Made by a program: the position numbers and the translations under genes. From the NCBI GenBank assembly GCA_001599935.1, contig BCIJ01000016.1:236698-300697 (forward strand): a DNA stretch of 64,000 nt, in the 5' to 3' direction. Positions 36,960-46,815 of the stretch are shown here, in pieces. Under the pieces are notes generated by a model. It was not told where the DNA came from, made no database searches, and worked only from the letters and a program-made list of their open reading frames with translations. How positions within the stretch are numbered: the stretch's first letter is position 1; every line of letters starts with the position of its first letter. Origin of the DNA: Holtermannia corniformis (Eukaryota > Basidiomycota > Tremellomycetes > Holtermanniales).

Positions 36960-38958
36960 TCACGCCGAGCCGTCTGGCGCGTTCGCGACCGCCTCGTCAA
37001 AGCTGCCGTCTTCAAACGCTTCCTTGAGCAGGTCGAGGCCGCCGATCAATTGGCCGTGAACAATGACTTGCGGGAACGCTGCGGTGGGTTAGCACGGCGG
37101 GCAGTGAACTGAGACTGCGGCAGCGAGATCATGCCAGCAGCTCGGCATCTGACAGGTGCGGGTGCCAAGCCAAGGCCTGCTCTCCGGCCCAAACGCCAAC
37201 GCCAGACTCACTAGGCCAGTCATTAACCTCCTTCAAGCCCTGCCTCACGTCCTCATCGCTAAAGATATCAAACCACCCAAACTCGACACCCTTTTCCCTC
37301 AGCAGGGCGACCGTCTGGCGTGAGAAGCCGCATTTGGGGACAGACGGGTTGCCCTTCATGAACAGCATGATGGGGTGTTTGCCCATTAGGTCCTTGCAGC
37401 GCGCTTCGATCTCGGCTTTGGAGCGCGGGGTGGCGGCGGCGGCGACGGTGGTGGTGGCGACGGAAGGAGCGGAGGTTGGACGAGTGTGTTGTTGGAGTAG
37501 CGAGACGAGGAGCGAGCCGTCCGAGCCCGAGTGGCGCGCGAGCAGTGAATGGCCCTGTTGGACGAGTCGAGGGACAGTAGGATCATACAACATTATACGG
37601 CATCAGCACACATCATCCGCGCGCACGTCAAGCGCGGTCATTTGCATCGCGAGCGACGACGGGCCCGGGCCGCGGGTGGATGATCGGTGTCGGATCGGGA
37701 GCGGGTTCAACGGTGACGGCGCGGCGAGCGGGCGCGTGTGCAGGTTGACATTGACAAACGGGGACGCGATCGATTCCGTCGGACCAGTCGGAGACGGTTC
37801 CGGTGGGTGGTTCAACAGGTTGCCCGGCATGTCGGTATCGGCCACGGCGAGTCCGAGTGGGCGTCCAGGCGCATACGCGTGGACAGGCGGGGACGACGGA
37901 AGCGGTTGAAGATGGGTTAGTTGAGCCAAGGGGGACGCGGCGGGGAAATGAAAGTCGTTGAACGCCGGTTTGCCAATCGTGCGGTGTTTGCGCAGTGACG
38001 ACGTCGACGAGCCCGCCAGAGGTGGACCGCGAGTGTACGGTGTGAGGATCGAGTTTGAGCGCGCAGACGTGATCGATGACGAGATGGAGAGCCCCGGCGA
38101 GCCCGAGAGGTAGGCGAGGGGCGTGCGAGGCGAGCGCGAGACGTCGATTGGGGTCGTGGGGCCGATCGGGTGGCGAGGGGTCGAAGTGATCCGGAGCGGT
38201 GGGGCCGAGCGCGAGCCGGCGGGTGGCAAGGCAATGGGCGGGCGAGTGTCGGATGGCGGGAGGGACGAGTGCATGGTGGATGGTAGTTGATGGGAAAGTA
38301 CGTCAGCACCAGTCTCAGAAAGCAGCCAACATGACTGTAGGCGAAAGCAGGTGAGGCAAGAGGGTAGTAGTAAACCCTCTCTCGGCTCCGAGACGAGCAG
38401 GCTTTATACGCTCTGGCGGGCTTCGAGAGACAAAGGGTTGCACCAGGCGGCTCGCCAAACCCGAGTGCAAAGGAGGTGCTCGCCGCGGACGGATCTCACT
38501 GGCCACGATTGGGCCAGTGGCTTTGGCCGCCAAAGAAGGGAACGAGACTCACACGCAGCAAGAGGAAGGACGGGACGGCCTCGATTTCAAACGATTCGGA
38601 GATATCGGGCAGGCTCTCTGCCTCGATCTAGAGTGGTGTATTAGCGCGCGCGCTGTACATTGGCCTTGGGTGAGGTGCGTTTGGGCTAATTGGCAGTGAT
38701 TGGAAGCGTGGCCTTGACGGCGACGGGCCTTCGAACTGGGCCCATCGGCCGAGAGTGAGCGAGCGGCAGACTGACAAAGAGGACGAGCACGTCTGTAAAC
38801 TGAGTTGCCGTCTGCTCTACGACCTTGTTGAAGGCCTCGCATGGTTTAGCCCAGGGAGCCCAAAAGTTGAGGAGCGAGACGCGGTCGAGGTCGGCTTCGA
38901 GCAGTGCTTTAAAGTGGTCGGGTGAGGTGACGTGGATGAGGTTTTGCGGTTGCGCCAT
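36960..38958 (-). CDS. GRX4: Monothiol glutaredoxin with thioredoxin-like domain (Grx3/Grx4 type)
   Basis: Cytosolic/nuclear CGFS glutaredoxins bind 2Fe-2S clusters and signal iron status. Exons 38958-38776, 38627-38553, 37554-37212 and 37078-36960 give 239 residues with consistent phases. The thioredoxin-like domain reads MAQPQNLIHVTSPDHFKALL and LLNFWAPWAKPCEAFNKVV; its active site is reduced to A-x-x-C, as in PICOT proteins. Exon 2 adds IEAESLPDISESFEIEAVPS. The glutaredoxin domain has HPIMLFMKGNPSVPKCGFS (CGFS), REKGVEFGWFDIFSDEDVR and DWPTFPQVIVHGQLIGGLDL. Intron 2 (38552-37555, 998 nt) is twenty times the usual size and contains a 223-codon ORF on the same strand. Intron 1 is 148 nt. 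The promoter is shared with YJU2. Confidence 0.88.
37603..38274 (-). CDS. Unrecognised Ser/Pro-rich ORF nested in GRX4 intron 2
   Basis: An intact 223-codon ORF (ATG 38274, TGA 37603) lies wholly inside the 998-nt GRX4 intron on the same strand. The sequence is Ser/Pro/Thr-rich, with fungal-style segments such as SRSPRTPLAYLSGSPGLSIS, SNSILTPYTRGPPLAG, LRKHRTIGKPAFNDFHFPAA and PPVHAYAPGRPLGL. It lacks a signal peptide, membrane segment or recognised domain. About 278 nt of intron lie upstream of its ATG, including a five-codon upstream ORF, and only 48 nt separate its stop from the GRX4 acceptor. It may be an independent nested gene, an alternative product of a retained intron, or a former separate gene over which GRX4 splices. 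The flanking GRX4 exons join in phase and rebuild a continuous Trx-Grx protein, so the host intron is well supported. Confidence 0.5.
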   Translation of the reverse strand: MHSSLPPSDTRPPIALPPAGSRSAPPLRITSTPRHPIGPTTPIDVSRSPRTPLAYLSGSPGLSISSSITSARSNSILTPYTRGPPLAGSSTSSLRKHRTIGKPAFNDFHFPAASPLAQLTHLQPLPSSPPVHAYAPGRPLGLAVADTDMPGNLLNHPPEPSPTGPTESIASPFVNVNLHTRPLAAPSPLNPLPIRHRSSTRGPGPSSLAMQMTALDVRADDVC

Positions 38959-39208
38959 GGTGAAGCGGGAGGGTGTAGCAGGGCAAGAGTAGGACAGCAG
39001 GAGAAAAGGAGGAGGAGGACAGCAGGAAAGCAGGAGCGTATAGCAACAGAGCGCATTACAAAGACGCAATCGGATGAGATAGTGTAATGACGTGGCAGTG
39101 ACGTGTGTTGTGACGGGGGTTATTACTGCAGATTGATAAGAGTCGCCACCACCAACACCCACCACTCGACCATCCTTGTTCTCAACTTGGTGCTCAACCT
39201 CAGCCAAC
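38959..39208. promoter_or_regulatory. Divergent GRX4/YJU2 promoter
   Basis: 250 nt between divergent ATGs. Two TGACGTG sites lie close together (about 39089-39111: ATGACGTGG and GTGACGTGT), with a further GTGACGG just after. These are half-sites typical of CREB/ATF-type bZIP factors. Binding is not shown. Confidence 0.4.
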
Positions 39209-40288
39209 ATGTCAGAACGCAAGGTCATCAACGTACGTACCATCTGCTATGCAACGCCAGACACCCGACTGACCACACCACCCACAGAAATAGTCAGTCC
39301 TTGCCCTCCCCATAACACAAACCACTCACACTCGTTCACAGCTTCCCGCCCGACTTTGACCCGTCAAAGATCGTCCGGCGCAAGGTGCACCGCGTCGGAC
39401 CGATGCAGCAGGTCATCCGTCTCATGGCACCCTTCTCGATGCGCTGCAACTCGTGCGGCGAGTACATTTGTCAGTCTGAGCGCGCGACGGCACGCCAGTC
39501 GCTGACGCTCGATAGACAAGGGCAAGAAATTCAACGCGCGCAAAGAGACGGCTCAGGGTGAAGACTATCACGGCATCAAGATCTTTCGGTTCTACATTGT
39601 GAGTGTTGGTTCGATCGGTCGATGAGCTGACAGTGCAGAAATGCACCCTGTGCTCGACCGAGATCACGTTCAAGACGGATCCCAAGAATGCAGACTACAC
39701 GTGCGAGCACGGTGCGACGCGCAACTTTGAAAACTGGCGTGAATCCGATCCCAACGCTCTGGCGGGCGCCATGCCCGACGCGGCCGCAGACGACGTCGAC
39801 CCCGATGCGCCCGATCCGGAACGCGACGCGATGGCCCAGCTCGAGACGAGCCAGGAGCAGAGTAAGCGCGAGATGGAGGAGATGGACGAGTTGGCGGATC
39901 TGAGGTCGGTACCGCTAAGCGTAACGCGCCGTCGCTAACGCTCTGCAGATCCCGAAACGCCCGGATGGAACGCCGTCACGGCGATCCAAACTCTCTAGAC
40001 CCATCCACCCTCCTCGCCCAGCACAAGGAACAAGAAGCCGAACTCGAACGCAAACGACAAGAACAGGAACAAGACGATTTACTCGTCGCCCAGCATTTCA
40101 CTAAACTCGCAGACGCAGACGCCGTCGTAAAGCGTGTCGCGGTCAAACCCACCGTCGAGGGCTTACTGGCTGCGAAAGCGGCACAGGCGGGAGCGGGCGT
40201 GGTGGAGAAACCAAAGGCAGCGGTAAAGAAGAGAAAGGATATGGCTGCTGCGCTCGGGATCAAGGTTGTCAAGAAACCAAAGGTTTAG
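39209..40288 (+). CDS. YJU2: Pre-mRNA splicing factor Yju2/CCDC94 (Cwf16)
   Basis: A step-I splicing factor that helps dock the branch helix in the spliceosome. Six coding exons (39209-39232, 39288-39292, 39342-39469, 39516-39598, 39639-39904, 39949-40288) give 281 residues. The N-terminus [19 protein letters not shown] is rebuilt only through a 5-nt exon. The conserved zinc-binding region follows: [40 protein letters not shown] (four Cys as two CxxC pairs) and [16 protein letters not shown]. The C-terminal half is coiled-coil and charged ([20 protein letters not shown]) and ends with a basic KVVKKPKV, a likely nuclear signal. It is a core splicing gene that itself needs microexon splicing of its N-terminus. 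It is convergent with the Cys-cluster array (163 nt to the next stop). Confidence 0.92.
39288..39292 (+). other. YJU2: 5-nt coding microexon of YJU2
   Basis: AAATA, flanked by a 55-nt intron ending ACCCACAG and a 49-nt intron starting GTCAGT. It gives Lys plus the first two bases of Tyr (AAA TA|C TTC), restoring the family sequence NKYFPPDFDP. Exon 1 (24 nt, phase 0) joined directly to exon 3 would be out of frame. Confidence 0.85.
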
Positions 40289-40451
40289 GCGTGGCGTGTG
40301 GGCTGGCTGCATGTGGTCATGTATAGTGTTGTACTCGCAGATAGCAGTCTCCGCTGGAGCAGCTCGATTGCAACGCCAACACGGATTCTTCACACGCTAT
40401 GTACAACCGCACATTGACCGATTGACAAACACTATCCACAGTGGCCACGCC

Positions 40452-41176
40452 TCACAGACTCGCCTCTGGTGCACCCAGTCGACCTCCAAGCTCCCTCGCC
40501 GTCCGCATCAAAGTCTTGATATCGACCTCGCGCACGTCGTCGGCCTCGTACAGAGCCTCGAGGCGCACGCACGCATCCCACAAACTACGCCAGTGACGGG
40601 CGAGCTGCAAGTCGGTCGCGACGAGCGAGATGCGCGTGTTGCGCAGGGTACAGCGTAGTCCGTGCTTTGCGCAAAACAAGCAGGCGAACCGTGCGCGCTC
40701 ATCTTCCGACGCCGTGTTGGGCACGCAGATGTGGCGGTTGCGGATCGAGCACTGATCGCAGCGCTGTGCGCCGCGGAGGTATTCAGACGCATCGACGGCG
40801 TCTTCCAGTGGGCCGATGCGGTTCTGTGAGTGGGTAACGTCAGGAGGTGGACTGGACTCGTCGAGAGAGCGTACGTTGACGAGCCGTAGCTTGTTTTTCG
40901 ACGGCGGGCGCCGCCACGGGACGAGGCTGGACGACTCGGTGCGACCGAGTTCCGACACGCTCGAGAGGAACTGGTTGGGTGCCCGTCAGTAGTCGCCTAC
41001 GCAGTGCATAGAGCTAGGACCCGACTCACAGGGCTTTCCTCACGAGGGGGGCGCGACCCCGCCCTGGGCTCGTGAGGCAACGCCGGGTCGATTGGGGTAT
41101 CGTCGATTGCGCCGCGCATATGGTCGACGTAGCGTGCGACGCGCGAACCGGTGTGGGAGGATACGCTGCGGGGCAT
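40452..41176 (-). CDS. Cys-cluster family protein A (short form)
   Basis: Two exons (41176-41030, 40970-40452) joined at phase 0 give a 221-residue protein beginning MPRSVSSHTGSRVARYV. The core is RCDQCSIRNRHICVPN followed by ACLFCAKHGLRCTLR: C-x2-C-x7-C, a spacer of about 18, then C-x2-C-x6-C. This resembles the spacing of fungal Zn2Cys6 clusters, but the spacer is longer and the basic residues typical between Cys 2 and 3 are fewer, so it is not a standard Zn2Cys6 hit. After it comes a helical tail (LWDACVRLEALYEADDVREV, then LMRTARELGGRLG). This is the first of seven consecutive genes with related cores (40.4-50.5 kb). Six plausible Cys ligands and a basic N-terminal half (RRPPSKNKLRLVNVR) would fit a nuclear zinc protein, but DNA binding is inference. 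Confidence 0.65.
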
Positions 41177-41456
41177 TGGTCTAGGTAGGAGAAGGGTGGT
41201 GCGAGATAACGCAGCCTGTAGGACGATGCGGTCTTGTATACCTGCTCGCCGGGTGAAAGTGGCATCTCACAAGCTGAAACAGGGAAACCGTCTGCGGGCA
41301 CTTGAAACGCCCCGGTCACGCTGAACACAGCGTATAGCATACTGCCTCCTCGGCATGAACACAGACTATGTACAACCCAGCTCGTCACGCTACAACCCAG
41401 TGGAGCGCCCTAGAACCAGCTACGCAATCCATGTCGCTCCATACCCGCTGCGATTC

Positions 41457-42114
41457 TCACGCCAGCTCATCGTCGTTCTCCGGCTGGACGTCCACACCGA
41501 GCGTATAGCTGAGCTTCTTCATTGCCCAGATCATCTCTTTGGCCTTGTCCTCTAGCACCTCGTTGCGGCTTCTGTCCGCGTATCGCTGGAAGCTCGTAAT
41601 CTTGTCCTTGAGCACCTCGTACGTGGCTAACACGCGCCCGTCGAGGTGAGCGACCGACTTGCGCTGATTGTGCAGATTGCAAGTCTTGTTCGTCTTGGCG
41701 CAGAACCAGCAGCGATGGATATTGTGGCGATCGAGTTGCTTGACGTGCCAGATTGGATAGCACTTTTCCCTCAATGCGGCCTTGCAGCAGCCGCAGCGGT
41801 TGTTGCCGGTGAGTGGCTTGTCATGTAGGCTCTGAACCTCCTCAAGGCTGAACTGTTGGCCCGTAAGCATACTCCGCCCTGGATGTAATCCACACCACAC
41901 TCACATGCGACACGAGTGTCTTGACAGTGACCTTGCTCAAGTCAACCAACGTGATGTCTGTAGGCACTGCCGCTGGCAGCGACACCGCCGTGCTGGGTCG
42001 AGCGATGGGAATCTGTTGCGCTTAGCTTGGTACGACACGGTCTCATCGACGTACGATGGTGGACGGCGGGGTGTTTTGATAAGGCGGGACACTCCCGGAA
42101 CTCAGGTAGGACAT
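41457..42114 (-). CDS. Cys-cluster family protein B (short form)
   Basis: Three exons (42114-42055, 42012-41905, 41852-41457), all phase 0, give 187 residues starting MSYLSSGSVPPYQNTPPSTI. The core is RCGCCKAALREKCYPIWHV followed by RCWFCAKTNKTCNLHNQRK: C-x2-C-x7-C ... C-x2-C-x6-C, as in A. The spacer holds His residues (HVKQLDRHNIH). The C-terminal part is helical and charged (NEVLEDKAKEMIWAMKKLSY, then LGVDVQPENDDELA) and resembles a worn copy of the GEV helical repeat of D-H. It is divergent from gene C across about 650 nt with a cluster of TGTCA sites. It is not recognised outside this array. Confidence 0.62.
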
Positions 42115-42765
42115 GCCTCTACGACCAGAGTTGCGCATCGGTACTGCAGCAGGTCAAGGTGGAGGGGATTGAATGTCAAGATCCTGTGGGTTTGGTGCTA
42201 TCACAGTCCAGAATCGAGGAAGCCGACGGACGTGCCATATGGACAGGTAGCTCGGTTGAACTGTGTGAGCTGTAACACCGTCTCCATGTTTGAGGGCATC
42301 CTCTCTCAGGCCCGGTTACCGGCGAACGAAACCATGGCCAGTCGACAACGTCGCATGGTCGCCGGTGGAGAGACATACGCTACGGCAAAGGCAGTGAATG
42401 ATCGGCACGCTGCAGTGCAGCACTGGGCGGGAAAGCTATGTACCACTCGACACTTTGTCTGTACTGTCAGCGCCAGTTGTCAGCCTGTCAGAGCACTGTC
42501 ATATTGACAGCAGCAACTCGAGCAGTGCTCGCTGCTTCCTCCTTCGTGTCTGACAGCGAGATGCCACCCGTCCTTTGACGCCGGCCGGGCGTGCGCACGG
42601 GCTCCCCGATCACGCCGATCCCCACTCCTGGTCAGGTCAACTGCCCGTGAGACTTCCGGTCGAGATGAAACGTCAGCGCCCTCGGTCCGATACAGAAAGT
42701 GTGCATCTCAAGTCCAAGTCGATCTTCCACGACGTTCTCCTGCTCATTTTCGCACCCTCGGTCAA
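42115..42765. promoter_or_regulatory. Divergent B/C intergenic region with TGTCA cluster
   Basis: 650 nt without a supported gene. Five TGTCA pentamers occur within 45 nt (42465-42469, 42478-42482, 42486-42490, 42497-42501, and reversed at 42505-42509). TGTCA is the core site of TALE homeodomain proteins. A possible upstream exon of C (ATG at 42665) could not be joined with confidence. Confidence 0.4.
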
Positions 42766-43489
42766 ATGTCAAGCTCCGCGGGGAAGCGAAAGCCTATGGC
42801 TAAGCGCAGTCGAAGAATTGTTTCCCCAGTCAACGTCAAGCTCGAGCTCGAATCGGATGAAGAGATCGAGGTGGAGGAGGTTCCAACAGAGGACCATGTG
42901 AGTCGTAGGCGAAGTCAGGCGTATAAGCATTGATCCTGCCCAGCTTGTTTCCGTCAAAGATGAAACTCCGATAAGCGACACGGATCTCCCCGTCACTGCG
43001 CCCCTGAGATCCGAGCTGAAGCCGAAAAAGTCTGCAAAGTCCCGGTCGAAGAAATCAGGGATTGCGAAACCCAGATCTATTCTAGCCCGGGTGGCCACCG
43101 TAGGTAGTCTTGCGGAACAGCTCGCGTCGAGGCTCATCGTCCATCAGGAGGACCTCGAAGTCCTCGAACAGGAGATCGGGAGGAGTAACTGGCGCAGGGG
43201 TACCCAAAGATGCGCCGAGTGTTGCGTGGCCATGCGCGCGCACTGCGTTCCCAGCCAACCCGATAGCGCAAAGGGTCCGCAAAAGTGCCTGTTCTGCGCC
43301 AAACAGAAGCGCACTTGCTCGTTCGCGTCTGCGAGTCCTAGCATTGCCGTCTTGCAGATGAAAGCGCAGCCGATCTGGGCCCAGTTGAGGAACGACTGCT
43401 CACGACTCTCGGGGCCCGACGGCTGGAGCATGAAGACGCATCTCAGAGAGCTCGGCGAGCTAATCGGCATGGACACGGGGGACCTGTGA
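42766..43489 (+). CDS. Cys-cluster family protein C (short form)
   Basis: Two exons (42766-42897, 42944-43489) joined at phase 0 give 225 residues starting MSSSAGKRKPMAKRSRR. The N-terminal half is first basic, then acidic (ELESDEEIEVEEVPTEDH), then strongly basic (KPKKSAKSRSKKSG), a likely nuclear localisation signal. The core is RCAECCVAMRAHCVPSQ, a spacer, then CLFCAKQKRTCSF, with the same C-x2-C-x7-C and C-x2-C-x6-C spacing as A. The C-terminus is helical (MKTHLRELGELIGMDTG). It is transcribed opposite to A and B. It is closest to A by motif, since both share CLFCAK. Confidence 0.65.
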
Positions 43490-43627
43490 TGCGCCGCGAT
43501 GCATGTACAAGCTTATGGTCACAGCATGTAACGGTGCAGGAGGCAACAGTAACTCTTTTGGCAAACGATTCGAGCACAGAAGAGTGTTCGACACTATACA
43601 CATTGCAGATGATAGCCTACTCCCATA

Positions 43628-44842
43628 TCACAGCGACGCATCATCCCACAGCGCGTCTTTGACACCCTTGAGCGCCTGCGCATACTCCCAGACCTCGCCT
43701 TCGCCAATTTCGTCTCCATCTCTCAATCTCCTTTCCCACTTTTCGAGTGCGAACCGCAGATCCGCCACCGCCTCGCCGACTTTACCGGCCATGCGCGCGC
43801 TCAGCGCCGTCTGCAGCTTGGCGACGCCAGCACGGAGATCCTTGACTTCGCCCGGGCCAATCTTGATGTCGCGCTGGAGGCGGTGCTGGAGACCTTTGTA
43901 GTTTGTTTCGAGGTCTTTGATTGCGCGCCGGGTGCTCGGTGGGTCGCTGCGAGTTAGCTTGACAGGCAGTGGGGTTGGACTTGGGTCGGTGAGAGTTAGC
44001 GTGGGAGTGCAGAGGGGGACGACGGGCGTGACTGGAGTGACGGCTGGGATCGGCGCGGGTCGAGGGCGGATCGGGAGGTGCGCAGAAAGCCCAACCTTGG
44101 ACCGCTTGTTCGAGCCGTACGTGCGAGGACCGCTAGCGACGGCTGACGACCGACCTGAACCCCTCGTCTTTGGCGTCGCCGTCATGGCTGCAAGCTGCTC
44201 GATGCCAGGCAAACTCGGCGAAGGTGACGCCGTGCGAGCCTGCGTCTCCGGCTGATCCACAGCGACACGCTCCCACTTGCCCGGCATGACATCGCGGTGG
44301 ACCGGATGCGCAACCCAGCGCTGTTTGTCACCGTCAATCTCCCAGATATCCTCTGCAAAGTCGCAATCGCCCTTGCGAGAGATGCAGGCTAGGCACCGAC
44401 GAGACCAGTTGGACGACCGCGCTTCGGGTATCAGGACGGCGCAAGGGAAGATGGGGTCGGGCTTTGCCTTGCATTCTGAGCAGCGATCGGTGTGGGCGAC
44501 GGTCTCGACTACGTGAGCTTTGCGGTACGCATCGGTTTCCTGCCGCTCTGTCAGCTATACCACGGTAGTGTCGAGAAAGGATAGCTCACCGACATGAACT
44601 TGGCGCCGGGTTGAGATTTGCAAGACGCTTGCTTGATAGCGTCCGGGAGGGCGAAACCGTACTGCGGTAGCTGGACCAAGGGGTTGGCTTCGCGCCACAG
44701 AGCCGCGGCGGGGGTGTCGAACGGGTAGACGGTTGATGAGACAGCTGGGCCGATGTTCTACCCTGCCATTAGTATAAGCAGCTACGTCCAGGGATAGACC
44801 TGCCGGCTTGATGTCGAGATGATCACCGAAAGGATCCCCCAT
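43628..44842 (-). CDS. Cys-cluster family protein D (long form with IGxGEV repeats)
   Basis: Exons 44757-44590 and 44539-43628 are secure and join at phase 0. The first exon (44842-44804, MGDPFGDHLDIKP) joins in frame only through a GC-AG intron, so the N-terminus is uncertain; the model has 372 residues. An N-terminal motif YPFDTPAAALWREANPLVQL precedes the Cys core: RCSECKAKPDPIFPCAVLIP (C-x2-C-x9-C), then CLACISRKGDCDF (C-x2-C-x6-C), then WVAHPVHRDVMPGKW. A basic, Pro/Thr-rich linker follows. The C-terminal domain has two helical repeats, LQHRLQRDIKIGPGEVKDLR and WERRLRDGDEIGEGEVWEYA, each followed by an A-x-x-x-L-x-x-AL segment. Gene E shares every element in the same order. The function is unknown; a DNA- or chromatin-binding role is inferred only from the Cys cluster and basic linker. 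Confidence 0.65.
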
Positions 44843-44939
44843 GACGGCCGAGCTCGGGGTTTTAGCTGGAGCGGCCACGCTCTCCTTGCCGATGGCCCTT
44901 GCAGAGCGTTGCAGCAGGCGAGTGACGATGTCGATAGGC

Positions 44940-44985
44940 TGCTCAGTACCACAGCTGCTGTCTGCTCAGTACCACAGCTGCTGTC
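44940..44985. repeat. Perfect 23-bp tandem duplication
   Basis: Two exact adjacent copies of a 23-nt unit (44940-44962 and 44963-44985) starting TGCTCAGTACC, just upstream of gene D. Because 23 is not a multiple of three, the duplication argues that this segment is non-coding and that coding of D starts downstream of it. Confidence 0.85.
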
Positions 44986-45160
44986 GTTGTCGATGCACAA
45001 GGCGAGTTGCACAGTCAAGCTGATCAGGCTTCTCGCCGTCTGTGGCACTTTGTCTTTGTCTTGTTCACCATGCACGGCACTGCAAAGATCACACTGGCAA
45101 AGCTGGCATCGCTACACATAGCAAGCACGACTATACACACTGTACACCTCTGGCAGCGAT

Positions 45161-46520
45161 TCACAGCGCCGCACACTCCCACAGCGCATCCTTGAGCGCC
45201 TTGAGCGCCTCGGCGTAATCCACCACTTCACCCTCACCGATCCCATCGCCGTCAGCCAAGCGCCTCTTCCACTTTTCCAGAGCAAACTGCAGCTCGTCGA
45301 CCGCGTCTCGGACCCGAGGTTGAGTGGTGTCGAGGCCTACCAGCAGTTTGCCGAGCGCCGCATCGAAATCTCGGACCTCGCCCGCGCCAATCTTGATCGA
45401 GCGCTGGCAGCGGTGTTCGAGGCCTTTGTGATTCGTTTCAAGCTCTTTGATCGCACGACGGACGGTGGGTGCGTCCCAGCTGGCCGCATCGGCAAGAGGT
45501 GGAGGGCGTGGTGATCGGACAGGGGCGCGAGGTGATGCAGGCGAAGCCGTCACGGGCGTCGGGAGCGGGGGGCGTGGGAGCGCGGGTGGCGGTGGAGCAA
45601 TCAAAGTCGACAAGGACGGCACGCTGAGCTTGATCCGTTTAGGTGGTGACGCCTCTTCGCTGTAGATACTCGCATGGTCTTCGAATCCGGGCGAGTTGGG
45701 CGTGACGAGCTCCCGCAGTGCCCGCTCACTCCGCCTCGTCGTCTGTGTCCACCCAAACCCGCGCTTCAACCCGACCGGGGCCGATCTCGGCGGCTTGATG
45801 GGTTTCCAACCGCCAGGATCAATCTCCCGATGGACAGAGTGACGGAGCCAGCGCCTCTCGTTCCCTCGAACCTCGTAGTGACCGCCAAAGTCGCACTTTG
45901 CGTTGCGCGCCATGCACGCGAGGCATTTCTCGCTCCACTGGGGTCGGATCCGTGCCTCGGGCTTGAACACGGCACAGGGAAACGCGTAGTCTGGACTGGC
46001 GACGCATGCCGAGCAGCGTACGGAAGCGTCGACGGTCTCGACGAGGTGCGCCCGGCGGTAGGCTACAATCTCCTGGATGGAGTCAGTATGACATAGACCA
46101 GGATTCACAGCACTCACATCGTTGGTCGAGCGCTTGTTCGGCCGTTGCGGTAAGAGAGCAATGAGTGCGTCTGGCAGGTTGAAGCCAGTCTTTGGCAAAG
46201 GGTGAATGGGGTTCGCAAGACGCCAGTGTTCGGCCGCAGGCGGATCATACGGAAACGTCGTCTGGCCCGACACCTGCCGTCTCTCAGTCCTACCCAGTGC
46301 TTTACCCTCCATACGCACAGTGCCCTGCATAGAGCCCGACATGTTCGACAGCGCCGCCTGAAGCCAAAGGATCATCAGCACGATCCCCGCACGGACCCGA
46401 CGGCGAGCAACGCACAGGACTGGCAAACGTAGCCTGCTGTGCAACCCACTGCCTGAACGAATCGTGCTCGTCCGGAAGGCTGGGCAGGCTCGAGAGCGGA
46501 CTGGTAGAGCTGCGTTGATG
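45161..46520 (-). CDS. Cys-cluster family protein E (long form with IGxGEV repeats; start unresolved)
   Basis: Exons 46520-46416 (HQRSSTSPLSSLPSLPDEHD...), 46357-46118 and 46072-45161 join at phase 0. The initiating ATG is not certain; the first in-frame ATG in exon 2 is at 46342 (MSGSMQGTVRMEG), and an upstream exon may be missing. The N-terminal motif FPYDPPAAEHWRLANPIHPL is followed, after an intron at the conserved place, by VAYRRAHLVETVDASVRCSA. The core is C-x2-C-x9-C with FPCAVFKPEAR, then CLACMARNAKCDF and LRHSVHREIDPGGW. After a Pro-rich linker come two IGxGEV repeats: LEHRCQRSIKIGAGEVRDFD and WKRRLADGDGIGEGEVVDYA. It is the closest relative of D. The 45-nt intron is a multiple of three without a stop, so retention would add 15 residues. 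Confidence 0.65.
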
Positions 46521-46815
46521 CTGTTGGCGGACGGTGCTAAAGTTTACGGCCTGGGACGGTCAGTCGGCAAGTGAGCACTTGCAGAGCTCGACACGGACCG
46601 AGAGCATACTCTACGCGTTCTCGTGGCTCATCCCGAGTCTGAGCTGTTGGCTGCTGTCGTTGCGCAACGAAGACTCGCACAAGCACGCATCTCTGTGCGC
46701 TGTGCTTCTCGGGCCTTTGTGGCACTCTGGACCATCCAAGCTGCAAGCTATCGTTCTTGACGTCGGTGGAGGAACACCGGTAGCAATGGCATGCATACCT
46801 GCCCGTCCGCATCAC

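Noticed and set aside
40452..43489. Genes A-C as standard Zn2Cys6 transcription factors
   Set aside because: The first triplet is C-x2-C-x7-C, the inter-triplet spacer is about 15-20 residues, and the usual Lys/Arg-rich stretch between Cys 2 and 3 is weak; a related but distinct cluster is the safer call.
44782..45075. 97-codon minus-strand ORF as the N-terminus of gene D
   Set aside because: It joins exon 2 in phase but begins with GTG, has no ATG, and contains the 23-bp tandem duplication, which is not a multiple of three.
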